Assembly: GCA_905178155.1 (NCBI GenBank)
Contig: CAJINV010000006.1
Coordinates: 3,968,130-4,032,129 of the forward strand
From: Amoebophrya sp. A120
Lineage: Eukaryota; Sar; Dinophyceae; Syndiniales; Amoebophryaceae
Reading direction: 5' to 3'
Length of the DNA: 64,000 nt
Positions 40,936-53,200 of the stretch are shown here, piece by piece. Each line of letters begins with the position of its first letter. The stretch's first letter is position 1. The position numbers and the translations under genes are program-made. The notes below the pieces were generated by a model. It was not told the DNA's origin. It made no database searches and saw nothing but the letters and a program-made list of their open reading frames with translations.

Positions 40936-42333
40936 TTCTGTGTCGTCGTCGCGTATTGGATAAAAACTTTGATACTGCAAGAACTTCTACAGCAGGGGAA
41001 ATGAACGCAGAAGTAAGTTGCAGTAAACAACACAAACACTTTGACGATGATACAACAGGCGGTCGCACGATAATCGAAGATAAAATCTTCTCAGATGACT
41101 CAGCACTTTGGTTCGATGAAACAAGAGTTTTTTACTTCAAACAGCATAAATATAGCACTTCAAGAATTTCTCGCCTGGTGATAGGATGTTCAAAATTCAG
41201 GATTTTTGACTGGAGGAAAGTAAAGCGATGTGTAGTTCCGGATCATGGACGGTGTCGTTCTTCGAATTCGATCTTCTCCTATGCATATTTCTTAGCAATG
41301 TAGATCCTGCTTTGTACAAACAGAAAGCGAGCGCGAGTTGTAGTGCAACTCTGCCATGCGTGTGTTGTCATTCTAGGCGGGTGGTGAGCTCTACTTCTAG
41401 CAGTCGACGGAGCAAGAGATCATGGACGGACAAGTTAACTCAGAACCGCCGTTTTGTGCTGATCGTGATCTCGCCCTCCTGCTGATCATCAAGCGCCATT
41501 AAAGATGTGGCAGATCATTTTTTTGTGGTGCTGGATCGTTTTTTTGGCTTTATTTGTAGAAGATCTCGGGACGTAGGTAGTTTGTTCGCTTCACCTTCAA
41601 CCCGCTACCGCTTGTACGCTGCTTTCTATCAATAGTGCGGCTTTAGTCGGCAGCATGAACATAGATTTGATGATAAACATCACGCTACAATTTCTAGAGG
41701 AGTACGTAGCGCTGCAGTAGAGAGTTGCTTCAGTCTACTTTCTATGATCTCTTTTGCTTCCTCGACCTATTCACGATTTTCTTTTCCGAACTGTTACTGC
41801 AGGAGAAGGACTTCTATAGCAGGGATCTGCTGGTGTCAAAGTTCATCCTTTCCAAGAGTTGTAGCACCACTCTTGATTCATGCTGCGGTCTAGTTACAGT
41901 TCGGTTGTTAGATTAAGAAGCACTAATCTGCTAACAGCAACTACTAGTGTCACCTATCCTGTCCATTCCCACTCCTCCCCATCCGGTCTGCAATATACTG
42001 CCGGGCAGAGTGCAATTATGCAGCAGATGAAAAGTCCACCCATTCCCAGCATACCATAACAAATATAAACTTCCGTTTCCGAATGTCTTTCAGTTGTGAA
42101 AAAGCTCTATCATCTAATGCAGAGACCAAAGGAAGGGAAGTCTCGGTCATGCGGTAAGTAGCAGCAGTACTAGGCAGCGACTAGAAAAAGCTCTTCACCA
42201 TGACAGCACATCTTTTTAAAAGATGTGCTGTCATGGTGAAGAGCCACTGAGAGATGATATTCATATTCTGCAACACAAATTTCAATTTGATAAACTTTTT
42301 CCCTGTATATGAGTGCACTTTTTGTTGGATAGC
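40887..42333. repeat. tandem segmental duplication, unit 2
   Basis: Right copy, about 1.4 kb. Landmarks such as CACCTATCCTGTCCATTCCC fall at 40551 and 41951, an offset of 1400. Its left end carries the first twelve DPH5 codons and its right end the last codons of the Cys-rich gene, as expected for tandem duplication of an intergenic region with both gene edges. Confidence 0.88.
42190..42244. repeat. perfect 27-bp palindrome with 1-nt spacer
   Basis: Left arm 42190-42216 (GCTCTTCACCATGACAGCAC then ATCTTTT) and right arm 42218-42244 are exact reverse complements around a single T. It lies 38 bp downstream of the Cys-rich gene's stop, so it would be transcribed as a long hairpin. The matching position in duplication unit 1 has no palindrome. 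Confidence 0.95.
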
Positions 42334-43805
42334 AGTACCTCCTCGAAAATCGGACTTGTTCCCCGGGCGCTCGTATCCTGTGCAAAAGTATCGCACTCGT
42401 ATTGCAATCATGTATGACAAATCGAAATCTTGTTCCTAAGGTAAATCCGCATTGCAAATTTTGTTTCTCATGCTAAGTAAATTTGTCATGCATTTATACG
42501 AGTACGATACTTTTGCATGTCATAGCTCGGAATGTGCTCGCCGGCGGGACCGGCCCGCCGCCCGGGGTCCGAGTGGTACACTGTTGTTTCATTTGTCCGA
42601 TAATTTCTTTAGTAGTGTGGTTCATGGTTATGCATGCATGCATGAGTGACAGTTTCTACACGACCCAGCCAAATGCAAGAAAGTTTTGCCATCCAGGCTA
42701 AACACGATGAACACCAAGGATAACGAATGATATCGACATCTACTTCTACCTCTACGAGCATACGAAGGGGCCCTTGTGCAACAACAAGCGCAGCTAATAT
42801 AGAAAAAACCATACTGTTCCCCCCGACAACGCCCCACGCGTTCCAGCCTCGTCCACTGGCGATCGCCGGCGCCTTATCCAATGACAAAAGTGTTACGAAT
42901 TTAACATTTGTACTTGTAGTTAATTCAGCATCACAAATTTGCCTCGCATGATGGAGAAAACTTGTAATGCAGAGATCATAAGGCAAAACACACACGCAAC
43001 GAGACTCGCAAGCATTTTGCGCATTGCAGAGGTCGTCTGTCTTGCATGTCTTGCAACACACGGTGTAACTGTAACACTTTTTTCTTTGCATATGCCTCTA
43101 TCCCCAACCTTCTCTGCATTTCCGCACTGCTCAAGTTACTTCCGCGTGCCCCGCCCCCGGAATGCTGCCCAAGAACGCCACCAGGGCCGGTTCCCGTGTC
43201 GTCGTTATTTACTGCGCGCGGGCCGAAGGCCCCGGAGGACTATCCTGAGTAAAAACGTACCCACACCAGAGTCAGAATGGGGATTTTGCAACACAAACCT
43301 AGGAGTTTTGTGAGTCACGCATGACAAGTCGCGCTATGCAGTGTAGTGGAGGTTAGCAAGTGCAGCCGCGTCACAGATTCATCTGCTCATCCTGTTCACA
43401 GCATCACAAATGCCAAAACACGATTGGAAATGCCTCCCTTGGGGATGCGCATTACAAGTCTTCCTGTCTTCGCAAATCTGCATTACAACTCTGGAGTGGG
43501 GACGTTTTTACTCAGGATAAGGACGAAGACGCAGCTACTCCAGCAGAACCGTTGCCACCTCCATTCATGCTAGGACCTGCTCCCATCATCCCTGGGCGTG
43601 CGCCGTTGATGCTGGAACTACCGCCACGACTTCCGAACATTCCGCCACTGACTCCGCGATTGTTCCGGTTGCCGCCAAACATGGGGCCTGGTTGGTGGAA
43701 AATTTCGATTTCGTGATCGTCGATTAGACAGCGCTCCGCGCAACATTTGTGTTGGCACTGGGCAACACATTCGGAGAAAGAGGAGGGGAAACAGGAGGAA
43801 AACAT
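42282..43805 (-). CDS. small Cys-rich protein with one membrane span, unknown
   Basis: Unrecognised. Exons 43805-43520, 43240-43093, 42874-42764, 42580-42525 and 42373-42282 sum, after dropping three duplication copies, to 678 nt, or 225 residues plus stop. The N-terminus MFSSCFPSSFSECVAQCQHK followed by CCAERC has seven cysteines in about 25 residues. A Gly/Asn/Ser/Met-rich low-complexity middle follows, then the hydrophobic SMVFSILAALVVAQGPL. The C-terminal tail is short and polar, ending GKSLSN. A GT-AG intron spans 42581-42763. The last exon is shared with duplication unit 2. Confidence 0.62.
42374..42524. mobile_element. introner, family A
   Basis: Tips TATCCTGTGC and ...GCATGTCATA; exact duplication GCTCG. 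Confidence 0.95.
42875..43092. mobile_element. introner, family F
   Basis: Tips TATCCAATGACAAAAGTG and ...ACTTTTTTCTTTGCATA; duplication CGCCT/TGCCT. Confidence 0.92.
43241..43519. mobile_element. introner, family C
   Basis: Tips TATCCTGAGTAAAAACG and ...TTTTTACTCAGGATA; exact duplication AGGAC. Confidence 0.95.
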
Positions 43806-44279
43806 CTTTTGGGTTAGATGTCGTAGTGGTAATGTCTAATGCTGATGCTTTATTTGTTCCATTTGAGTTTTAATATGATTGCAAGCGATACAGCGTTGTT
43901 GTAAAAAAACCGAAGCTGCGGTTGCGAAATAGAGAGGCCTTTTCGTGATTGAAGGCCGTTTTTACAGTGGTCACTACACCTTGCGTCTGCGCACCAGTTG
44001 TTGTTCTATCACGCCCCTCGATGTGAAAGCAACGAGAAAAAAAAACCGTTATTTCCGCAAGCTAAGTACGCGGCCATTCTACTAGAGAAGACTTCAGAGC
44101 TTTTAGTGTTGATATCCAAGCAAAAACGACTTTGACAAGTGTAGAGTGTACAGTGAGGTTCTATATGTGAAGATGACGATTGACGAAGCCCGACGATATA
44201 ATTCCGACACACGACTAAACGACTTCCTTGAAGGAAAAGAACCCCCGAAGTTTCACACGCAGCGACGAATGCGATATCT
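43806..44279. other. intergenic, no gene recognised
   Basis: Normal-composition DNA without introners between the Cys-rich gene start and the GC-rich island. Confidence 0.4.
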
Positions 44280-46170
44280 AGCGATGTTGCGGTTGCCTGA
44301 CAAGTGAAGCGCGAAAATACTTGGGAGTGGCCGTTTTTGTGCTCTCAGCCAGACTTTTGGATCGGACTTTTGGATTGCTAGTGTGCCACCGCCAACTAGT
44401 CAAGCCCATTGAAGCGTCTACATGACCCACGGAGAAAAAGGTAGCGAGCCCTCCTGTAAAAAAACACACACATGCTGCAGAGGTTGCCACAATGCTGGAT
44501 GCTGAGCTCGAGCCCATTACGAGACTGACGGCCCACCGAGGAAGGCTGCACCGATCCGAGCGGGAAGCGCAGGCGGAGGCTGTTGCCGCGCGCGCGAGTC
44601 GCCTGCGCCCGCGCTTTTGCGGGGCACACCGCAGAAGCGCGCGCGCCGCGCGGGCACACGGCGGCACAACATACGGAGCGCGCGCGCCACGTCGCGAGCC
44701 CCCTCCGTCCCCTTGCTGGATCTGGCGCCCACCTTTGCCCTGTCCCACTTTTCCTTTTCCCGAACCGCGAGGCGATAATAAAACCGGGCGCCGCGGCTGC
44801 GCTACCTACCGGGTCCGCGCGCCCCGAAGCGGAGGACGCCGGCGCGTACCCACGCCGCAGGCTTTCGCCGTACCCCCCGGCGCCCCGGCGGCCGCCACAC
44901 GAGGCGCGGGCGCCCCCCCTTCGCCAAGATAATCAAACAAGAAAACCCGCCGCGGCTTGGGCGCAGGCTGTTCCTGGCAATGTGTGCGCCTTCTTCCATC
45001 TGCGAGTACGAGCGCAGGCCGCCGGCGCGGGGCGCTTGTCGCCCGCCGTGCCGCGCCCGGTTCTTCGGCCCCACCTGCCTGCCAGCCTCGTAGGATGTCG
45101 CACATGTTTCGGCTATTGGCCTGGCCAAATTCCCTAAAATGGCGCGTCCATTCGCCATGCTTGTACGGCTTGAAGCCGATGCGTGGCACCACGTGCCGCG
45201 CCAGCCGGCGCCTTCGGCAAGCCCATGCGCGATCCGGCCGCGGCGCGGGCGCCGGCCCTCCTCGCGGCCGGCGCTCGCGCTTTGGGCCCGGTATCGCTTG
45301 GGCGAGCTCCCAGGGTCATACCCTCGCGCCAACCTACGTCGTACCTGGTGAAGGATCGCCTGGCGCCCACGACGCGCCCCCTTCTTGTTCGGCTTAGCTG
45401 CCGCCTGGGAGGGCCTGGAACTGCGTGGCGCCCGACTGCTGTGCTTCGGCTTCGGTTTTTCTTTGGGCGATCGGTGGGTGGCGAAACCCGCGGACGGCGC
45501 CGGCACCGCCGCACCATTCGCCAAGCTCAGGCGGGCAACAGAACTGGAATTGGTGCGGCGCTCATGTAAAAAAACGCGCGCGCCGATGATTAGGCCGCGC
45601 GCCTTGTGAAATCGGCGCAGCACTGTCGCGCAACGTACGCGAAGCCAATCCACTGGAGAAGCCCGCGACACACATTTGGCCCATAGCAGCGCGCCGCCCC
45701 CGCCTCTCCTTGGTCCCCGTCTGGGGTCCACGGGCCGCGACCTTCTGGGGCGCTGCCTGCAGCCGGGAGCGCAGCAAACACGCCGGGCGCACGCCACGAG
45801 CCGCAACAGCTCCCCCCCCGGGCGCGGGATGCGGCAAAGCCAGCCAAAGTCGGCGAACTGGCCCCGGGGGACCACGTGGGGCCTCGCAAACTCCGCGAAG
45901 CTCTGGATTGCCCGAAGGTGCTGGTCTGCCCTCCACGTCCCTCCCCTCGATCTGGATGGCCCCGCAAAACCGCGACGCCTTGGTCTGCCCTGTTTCGCTG
46001 GTAGCAGTGCGCAAAGATGTACCACAGGGGCGCAGGCTTCAGCGCTGCCGCCGCCCCCAGCGTGTGGCGCATGTGCGCAATGTCTACCCGAAAGCCCGGC
46101 CGCGCGGCCGCGCGCACGGCCTGCGCAAGGCTCGCCCGCGATTCCCTCCAGCTTTCGCCTAGTCAGTTTT
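44280..46170. other. GC-rich island with overlapping long ORFs
   Basis: Composition jumps abruptly to GC-rich with many GCGCGC and CGGC runs. Long frames are open on both strands (for example minus 44802-46025, 407 codons), as expected of GC-rich DNA, and their products are Arg/Ala/Pro-rich with no motif I recognise. Pieces such as FADFGWLCRIPRPGGELLRL look slightly more gene-like but shift between frames. No introners. It could be a decayed mobile element or transferred DNA. Confidence 0.5.
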
Positions 46171-46365
46171 GAGTCTGAGCAGATTCATATATGCAGGCTG
46201 CAGGAGTCATCTCAAGTCGGAACATACTTATCGTGAGTGTGGAACTTGACCGGGTTCTTGCTGTACTTATGCTGTTGCTGCCGCTTCAAATTCTTCTTCT
46301 TTTCATTATGTCTGTTTCTGTACGTCTTCTCCTGAACATGATTGAACGTGCTTTGTGAACGATGG

Positions 46366-49330
46366 CTAAAAGCAGCAGCTCCTGGCACCAGTCCCCGGCT
46401 GCACGGCTTGAACAACCTGTGAAGAACGGACAGACCTCTCCTGTCCTACACCTACTTCCTCACACACATACAGCTCCCGCCACTTTGTCGTGAAAAACTC
46501 CAACACCGGGGTCCTCGTCGTGCACGATCTGACGGCGTCAGCACCAGCAATACCATCTGCTGCTCCTTGTGCCGCAGCCGCCCCCTGCTCAACACAAATA
46601 AGCCACTCGTCCTGTTTCAACAACCGCATCAAATCCACACCCCGCCGCCCGTTCTGCTCCGTCACGAGCAGCGTTCGCAAGAACCGCTTGGCTTGCTCAC
46701 TCACTTCCGGATACACCCTAACTGGGTCCACGATCGGTCTCACCAAGTCCCCGTCTTCGTCGTACACCATAAAGTCCTTGTCCGTCAGCCTTCTCTCTTG
46801 CATCCTCAACCGCTCTTTTCGCCCCCTGTACCCGGGTGCCGGTATTTCCCAGTTTTGTGACTTGATCTGGTCGAACAGCGGGACCGGGGCGAAGTGGAAA
46901 AACGGCAGCTTTCCGAACAGAAAACAGTATATCAAATGCAAAAGTGTCTGGGTCTGGAAGAATGCGCGACTTGTCATGCAGATTTTCCATGACTTGTGAG
47001 GTCTGGAATGCAGGAACTAGCATGACAGATTCTGCGAGATCTCTGTCATGCCTGTCCCGCATGAGAAACTCCTTCTCAACCAGGTCAAAAGTGGACAGCT
47101 TTTGGTAAGCATGCAACACAGACTTTTACAGGAAGCAGACTTAGCATGACAAGTTGCAACCTTCCAGACCCAGACATATTTGCAATGCATACAGTACGCG
47201 GTGACGCCAATGGCCCAGACGTCCTGGGACTTCATGGACCATTTCTGTTTGTACTCGTAGTCCACGGCCTCCTATGAAATGCAAAAGCAGCGTACTAGTC
47301 TAAATCGCATGACAAATTTCCTCAGCATGAGAAATGAAATTTGCAATGCGGATTTAACTTGAGAAGGAAATTTGTAACGCATGGCTGCGATTACTACGAG
47401 TATGATACTTTTGCACAGGATACCTCCGGGGGGAAAAATTCGTAGGTACCCTGGTCGTCCCGCGTGAAAACAGAAAATTTGTCATCTTGTTCCTGTTGTG
47501 CTGTGCTGTCGACGTCATCAACGGGATGAATTATGGCCGCACTGTTAGAGTCGCCCGGTTGAAGCAGATGTGTCGTGCTGTCAGAAAAAGTTGTGCTTTT
47601 CGGAGCTGTTGTTGTAGTTCCCCCATTTCTATGCAGCTCCGGCTCCGTGAATTCAAAGGCCCGGCCGAAATCGCAGAGCTTCCCGACCCCGAGGTTGTCA
47701 ATCAGAAAATTTTGCGGCTTGACGTCTCTATGGGCGATTTTCAAGTTGTGAAGGTACGCCACCGCGGAAACCAGATCGAAAACCAACATCAAGTGCAAAA
47801 GTGTCTGGGTCTGGAAGGTTGGAACTTGTCATGCTGACTCTGGATCATGCAAAAATTTGTGCTGCATGATTACCAAAAGCTGTCCACTGTCAACCAAGTT
47901 GGGAGGCAGTTTCTCATGCAGCATAGACATGACAAAGACCTCTCAGAGTCTGTCATGCTAGGTCCCGCATTCCAGACATCATGGATCATGGAAAACCTGC
48001 ATGACAAGTGTACACTCTTCCAGACCCAGACATTTTTGCATTTGTTAACCAACTGCCGGGCACACGTTTCCGGGTAGTAGTGGTGGGTTGCTGGGGGCGG
48101 AGGTTTTGTGGTTGATGTCACTTGTTCAACACCGGGTTCTTGTGAAGAAGATGTAGTAGTTGTCCTTGTCCTTCCATGAGAGGTTGTTACGTCATTTTGA
48201 AGAAGCGCTTCTGTCTCGCTCACGATTCGTCTCCTTTGTATCTTTCCAACATAATGTTGTCCTCCAGCCTGCTCTCGTCCAGTAGTTGCAGTAGCAGAAT
48301 TTCCCCCGGTTTTAAAATTTTTACTCTTTTGATGCTTTTTTTCTTCTTCCACTTCTATCAGCCTCTGCAGCCCGGGGATCACAAAGGAGTTTAAATACCT
48401 GTTCTGCGCCCAATCGTTTTCAAAAGCGATTTTCCTCACCTCGTCCTCATCCAACTCCTCTTCCCATTTATTTTCCTCCAAACTCGCACCGAATTTGTCG
48501 CATGACAGTGCACAACTCCCCCTACCCCTCATTTCTCATGCAAAATACCGAATGCACATCCTGCCTTTAATCACTCTGCACATGACAAGTTTTGGACACC
48601 CAAACAGGACTACATTCCATGTACGGATTTGTTATGCAAAAGCTACATTTGTGGCATTGCTTCTGTTGCTGTTCGTGCAATACAAATGTGGGAGGGGAGT
48701 TGTCGTGCACTCTCATATGTCGCAACACGGCTCGAGAAACATGTAGAGGTATTTCTCCTTGACCAAAAGAATCGGTTCGTGCAGCCGAATGAAATAATTA
48801 TAATTTTCGCAATTTTTATTTGTCATGCTGTTTTTACTACAATGTAAATGAAGCTTCTCCATGATGGCGATCTCCTCGTAAACCAAATCGAGTTTCGTCC
48901 TGGGCTTTTTACTTTTCCGTGCCTGCAAGAGCCCACCACTCCCTCCTGGGGCGTCGATTTTCTGCTTTCTCAGTTGCGGTTCGAAGAAACATTTTACGGC
49001 GCAGTTTTTTAATGTGCTGTTCGGGGACGTTGGCGTGGCGACAGTTGCGCTCTCTCCTGCTGTTCTGGTCGTTGTACTCCTGCTGCTGCTGCTACTACTG
49101 CCTTTCTTGATCACGCCGAAAGTGCCTTCACCTAGGAGAGTGTCGTGGTAGATGAGACGATACTCCTCGTTTGTGCCGGTGGTCTCCGTAGCGGAAAGCC
49201 GAAAGATCTCAATATCCTGATCCGTAGTATGCCCATTCTTTCCTCTCTGCCCTTGTTTCGGCGCATCTGGTTTGATATCTGGCGTCACGTGTACGAACGA
49301 AAACGGCCGGGAGCTGCTGCTGCTGGACAT
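46366..49330 (-). CDS. serine/threonine protein kinase, CaMKK/LKB1-like fold
   Basis: Exons 49330-48718, 48500-48048, 47786-47423, 47272-47192 and 46929-46366 sum, after dropping four duplication copies, to 2055 nt, or 684 residues plus stop. Kinase motifs in order: P-loop [16 protein letters not shown]-anchoring lysine in [18 protein letters not shown] (helix C); hinge YLYMFLEPC; catalytic loop [25 protein letters not shown]; activation-segment end GTYEFFPPE; and [21 protein letters not shown] ~150-residue Lys/Glu/Thr-rich insert separates the lobes and another lies between DFG and the activation-segment end. The lobe-end [20 protein letters not shown] precedes a Gly/Ala-rich tail. The [11 protein letters not shown] pattern resembles CaMKK and LKB1-type kinases; that subfamily call is tentative. 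Four introners interrupt it. Confidence 0.85.
46930..47191. mobile_element. introner, family B
   Basis: Tips TATCAAATGCAAAAGTGTC and ...TTTGCAATGCATA; exact duplication CAGTA. In the kinase. Confidence 0.95.
47273..47422. mobile_element. introner, family A
   Basis: Tips TATGAAATGC and ...GCACAGGATA; exact duplication CCTCC. In the kinase, just after the FFPPE motif. Confidence 0.95.
47787..48047. mobile_element. introner, family B
   Basis: Tips CATCAAGTGCAAAAGTGTC and ...TTTGCATTTGTTA; exact duplication ACCAA. In the kinase. Confidence 0.94.
48501..48717. mobile_element. introner, family E
   Basis: Tips CATGACAGTGCACAACTCC and ...CGTGCACTCTCATA; exact duplication TGTCG. In the kinase. Confidence 0.94.
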
Positions 49331-50217
49331 GGTCTGATGGTCTTATTTCAGCCCCCGAGGACCGCTTTTTTCCTTTTATCGATCGTTTACAACGTTTACG
49401 TTTCCTCCATTTGTGCTTTTCATTTACAAAACAAGAGGAACCTCGTGAAGGAAAACAACTACGCGAGAAAGTTAATCTCCAGTTTCGTTCGAGGCGCTGA
49501 ACGCAGTAGCACATAGAAATTCCAAAAATTAAAACACGTTCACGTCGTGCAGCTGCGCCCTCGTATTAAAAAGTCAGACACATGATCGGACATGCTGTTG
49601 AGGGAGCGACCGAAACTCGGGCAGCGTTGCTGACAGAATGGTTGGTCCTACAGAGGATCTGTGTCTGGATCATCCAGCTGCACTGGATAAGGATATCGAT
49701 ATGGATACCCTGGTCTGATCCTAAAAATAAACCATGTAAGCAGGCACTTGACCGGAGTCACGGACTGATCCTAACAAGAAACCTCCAGGTGAGTATAAGC
49801 TTGGCCCGTATGATCCTCGGAGGAATTAGAACAAGCGGGCTGCCCCTGTTTCCGAACAACAAGTATCAAGGTCAAGATCGCCGTGCGTTCGTACTAGGGA
49901 GGCCAAAAAAATCATGCAGAATCATAGCTGCAACCGTATCAAAGTAGAGCGACAAGGAACTTTGTCCGAACGCTTGCATTGTTGCACTAAAGGAAACCTT
50001 TGCAGAATTTTCATTTTGTCATTATTAACATGATATGAGCGTCTTGTACAACATCTAACTATAGTGGACTTGCATGCTATTTGTTAACGCTGTGCAGCGA
50101 GCACTGATTTCTACATAGTACTCCTGAGAAGTGCATCCTCAACCACGAACTGTTTTTCCTGTAACATCATCAACCAGGTTGTTGTACTTAGTACCACAGT
50201 TCCGCTTAAATCTTCCC
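49331..50217. other. intergenic, no gene recognised
   Basis: About 0.9 kb with no introners. A 121-codon plus-strand frame at 49582-49947 shows no motif and is probably chance. Confidence 0.4.
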
Positions 50218-53200
50218 TCAAATCCCGTCCGTCACAATGACCGCACTTTGCAGTGGACCGCCGGACGAGTTCACTCGGTGCATGTTCACGCTTTGCTCAA
50301 AATAAACACCAACATCCGGCTCCCGCTCGACAGTTTCAACATCATGTAGTTGATCAGCGGGTTGTTCATCTGCAAGAATTGTTTGTGTTGCTGCGGCAGA
50401 ACCAGAACCATCCGTCTTCTCCTTCCTACTCAAATGCACAATCAGTTCCAAGTTCACCGGCATTTTCATCTGTTGCACCAATTTCATGAAATTCTCTGCC
50501 GCTCGGGCACTATCGCGGCTTTCAAGAAACGGCAACACTACGTTCGAATACGCGTTGTGGGTTATCCGCAACTCAAACTCCAGCTGATTCCTCTCGCCGA
50601 CGTCGACGAAAATCCCCCTCCTGCGAAACACGTACCCCGGGGGGGACGTGAAACTGCCCTCGCGGTCGTTGCGGAGCTCGAAAAATCGGTTGGCGTGGTG
50701 GAACCGGGGGTCGGGCTTTTGCGGCGTTTCGGCGGTCAAGTACTCGAAATGATCGAGGTAAGGCTTAGCATTGTCCTGCTGAGAAGTCGGAGCCGCCTTG
50801 GGAGGTGTTGCCGTAGGTCCAGCTTGATGTGCAGCTGCTGCGACCTCCACTGCAGGAGGGGAAGGAGTTGTTGACACGAGTTTTGACAAATTCGGCGAAA
50901 CGACGGAGTTCAACCGGATCCGCAACACCGTGTAATGCTTGGATCTTGGAACGAATGGCCGGTATGACAGTGCACAACTCCCCCTCGTTTGTCATGCAAA
51001 ATACCAAATCTACGTCCTGCCCCTACACACTATCTGCATGCCAAATTTTTAGACAACCTTAAACAGTACTACAAGCTACCGTATCTTCCAGATTTGTCAT
51101 GCGGAAGCCGCATATCTGCGGTTGCTTGTATTGCTGTCCATGCAATACAAATGAGGGGGAGGGGGAGAAGTTGTGCACTGTCATAGCCGCTGCCCTGCTT
51201 GCACTGATGACCGTGAGGTCTGCAGGTCCAGCTCTTCCTCGAGTTTCAGCTTTGACATGACTTGCTGCATCCCAAAGTCCTGCATGCCATCGTATTTATC
51301 AAATGCAAATATGTCTGGATCTGGAAACTTGTGATGCTGATCTGTGGATGACTGAAATACTTGCCAATGCAGCCAAGCATGACAAGTTTGCAGAACTACG
51401 CTCTCTCATGTTTAGTCCGCATGAGTAGAAACTGCGCTTTTGTATGACCAAAAGGGGCGTCTTTTTTGTTAGTCATGCAACACAGATTATGCAGGAATGT
51501 AGGACTAGCATTACAAGTTCCATGTTTCCAGAACCAGACAGATTTGCAATGCGTAGTATTTTTGGCTCATCAAATCTTCCAGCAAATCCAGAAAGTACCC
51601 AAGATGTTTGTCCGTGTGCAGTGCCGTATTAGGACGAGAGGGAATTTGCTGTTGATGCTGATGCTCTGCCGATGATCCATGTTCTTGTTGTGCGGGGGTA
51701 CAACTAGTCGCTTTCTTTACCAACTTATCCCACGAAAAAAGTGGTACAGTTACACATTTGCTGATGCTGTAACTTCAGCATCACAAGTTTTCTCTGCATA
51801 ACAGAGAAAACTTGCAATGCAAAGATCAAAAGGGAAAACAGGAAGGAAATGAAGATCCAAAGCATTTCCTGCAAGAGAAACGTTGGCAGTGTTGCTGGTC
51901 TTGCAACACAGTGTGTAACTGTAACTCTTTTTTCTTCCCATACAACTGTCGCCGTTCCACAAATTTTTTCAGCTGCTCCTTCAAAGTGAGTTGCGCGGCG
52001 GCGTGTCTCTCGCTTTCCCGTTCCTCTTGTTCTAGTTCGAAGATACCGTTGTCGTCGTCATTACCGCTATCGTTGTTTGCTCCTGATGAAAATCCAGGCA
52101 AATGATCCAGCTGTATCAAACAAAAAAGTGTTTACATAAACGGTTTTCATAGATTGCAAATATGCATGACAAATTTTGCCTAGAATGCATGCTATGCATG
52201 ACAAATTTCAATTTGGCGCGTTCTGTGATGCATTACTGCATCACAGATTCCATTAACGTTAACACTTCTTGCTGTGATAAGCTGGTACGTCATTCGAGAC
52301 TCGAAGAACCTCCCGCCCCAGAACTGGCTATCATGGCCGTGGTTTCTATTGTTCTCGAGTCCGTACTGTTCCCCCGTGTTCAAACCCGCCTCGTACCGCG
52401 CCTCAACCGCCCGCGCTTCCTCATCCTTCAGAAACCGGAACTTTTTGCAAATCTTCTCCATATTCACGGACAGTTCCGTTTTGATCACATTCGAACCACA
52501 TACAATGTGTTATGGGAGTGTCAGGACCGAAATCGACAAAGTCGAAATTGTCTGTAATGCATAAAATGCTACAGAAAAAGCGACGCTATTGCAGAGGATG
52601 CAAGGAAGGCGGATTATAGTCCTGGTATACGGGTCAAATGCTGGGCATGGGCTGCCGACTAGCATGACAGACGGCAGCTCTTTTGCCCTAAACCGCATGA
52701 CAGATTCGCTTCCAGAACGGGGAAAATTTGTCATGCGCCGACTACAAACTGTGGGTCTAACTGGCTACTTTTCCATTTTGTCAATTTCGATTTTGACACT
52801 TCCATACGTGTTTCTCGTCCTGTATTAGAACCGACCGCTGGGACGCATCATAATCGGTGTAGAAGTCGAGGTTATGAACTGCAAAAGCATCGTACTAGTA
52901 TAAATCGCATGACAAATTTGCTCAGCATTACAAATTGAATTTGTAGTGCTGATTTGCCTTAATTTGTAATGCATGAATGCAATTACTTCGAGTACGATAC
53001 TTTTGCACAGGATAGAGGTTTTTTTCCAGCAAATCCAGTAACACCATCCAGGGTTGGTGGTTCCGGGTGACGAGGGCTTGGATTTCGATGTTCCTGCTAT
53101 TGCTACTAGTCGTAGTTCCCGGAGAACGAGGACCCACACTTGGCTGTGCTGGCGGTCGCGGTGGTCCTTCCACCCCCTTCCCCGTGTCTATTTCAATTGT

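Noticed and set aside
44802-46025. 407-codon ORF in the GC-rich island
   Set aside because: GC-rich DNA has few stop codons; both strands are open over much of the region and the product is low-complexity Arg/Ala/Pro without motifs.
49582-49947. Plus-strand 121-codon ORF
   Set aside because: No motif, opposite strand to all supported genes, and composition typical of chance.
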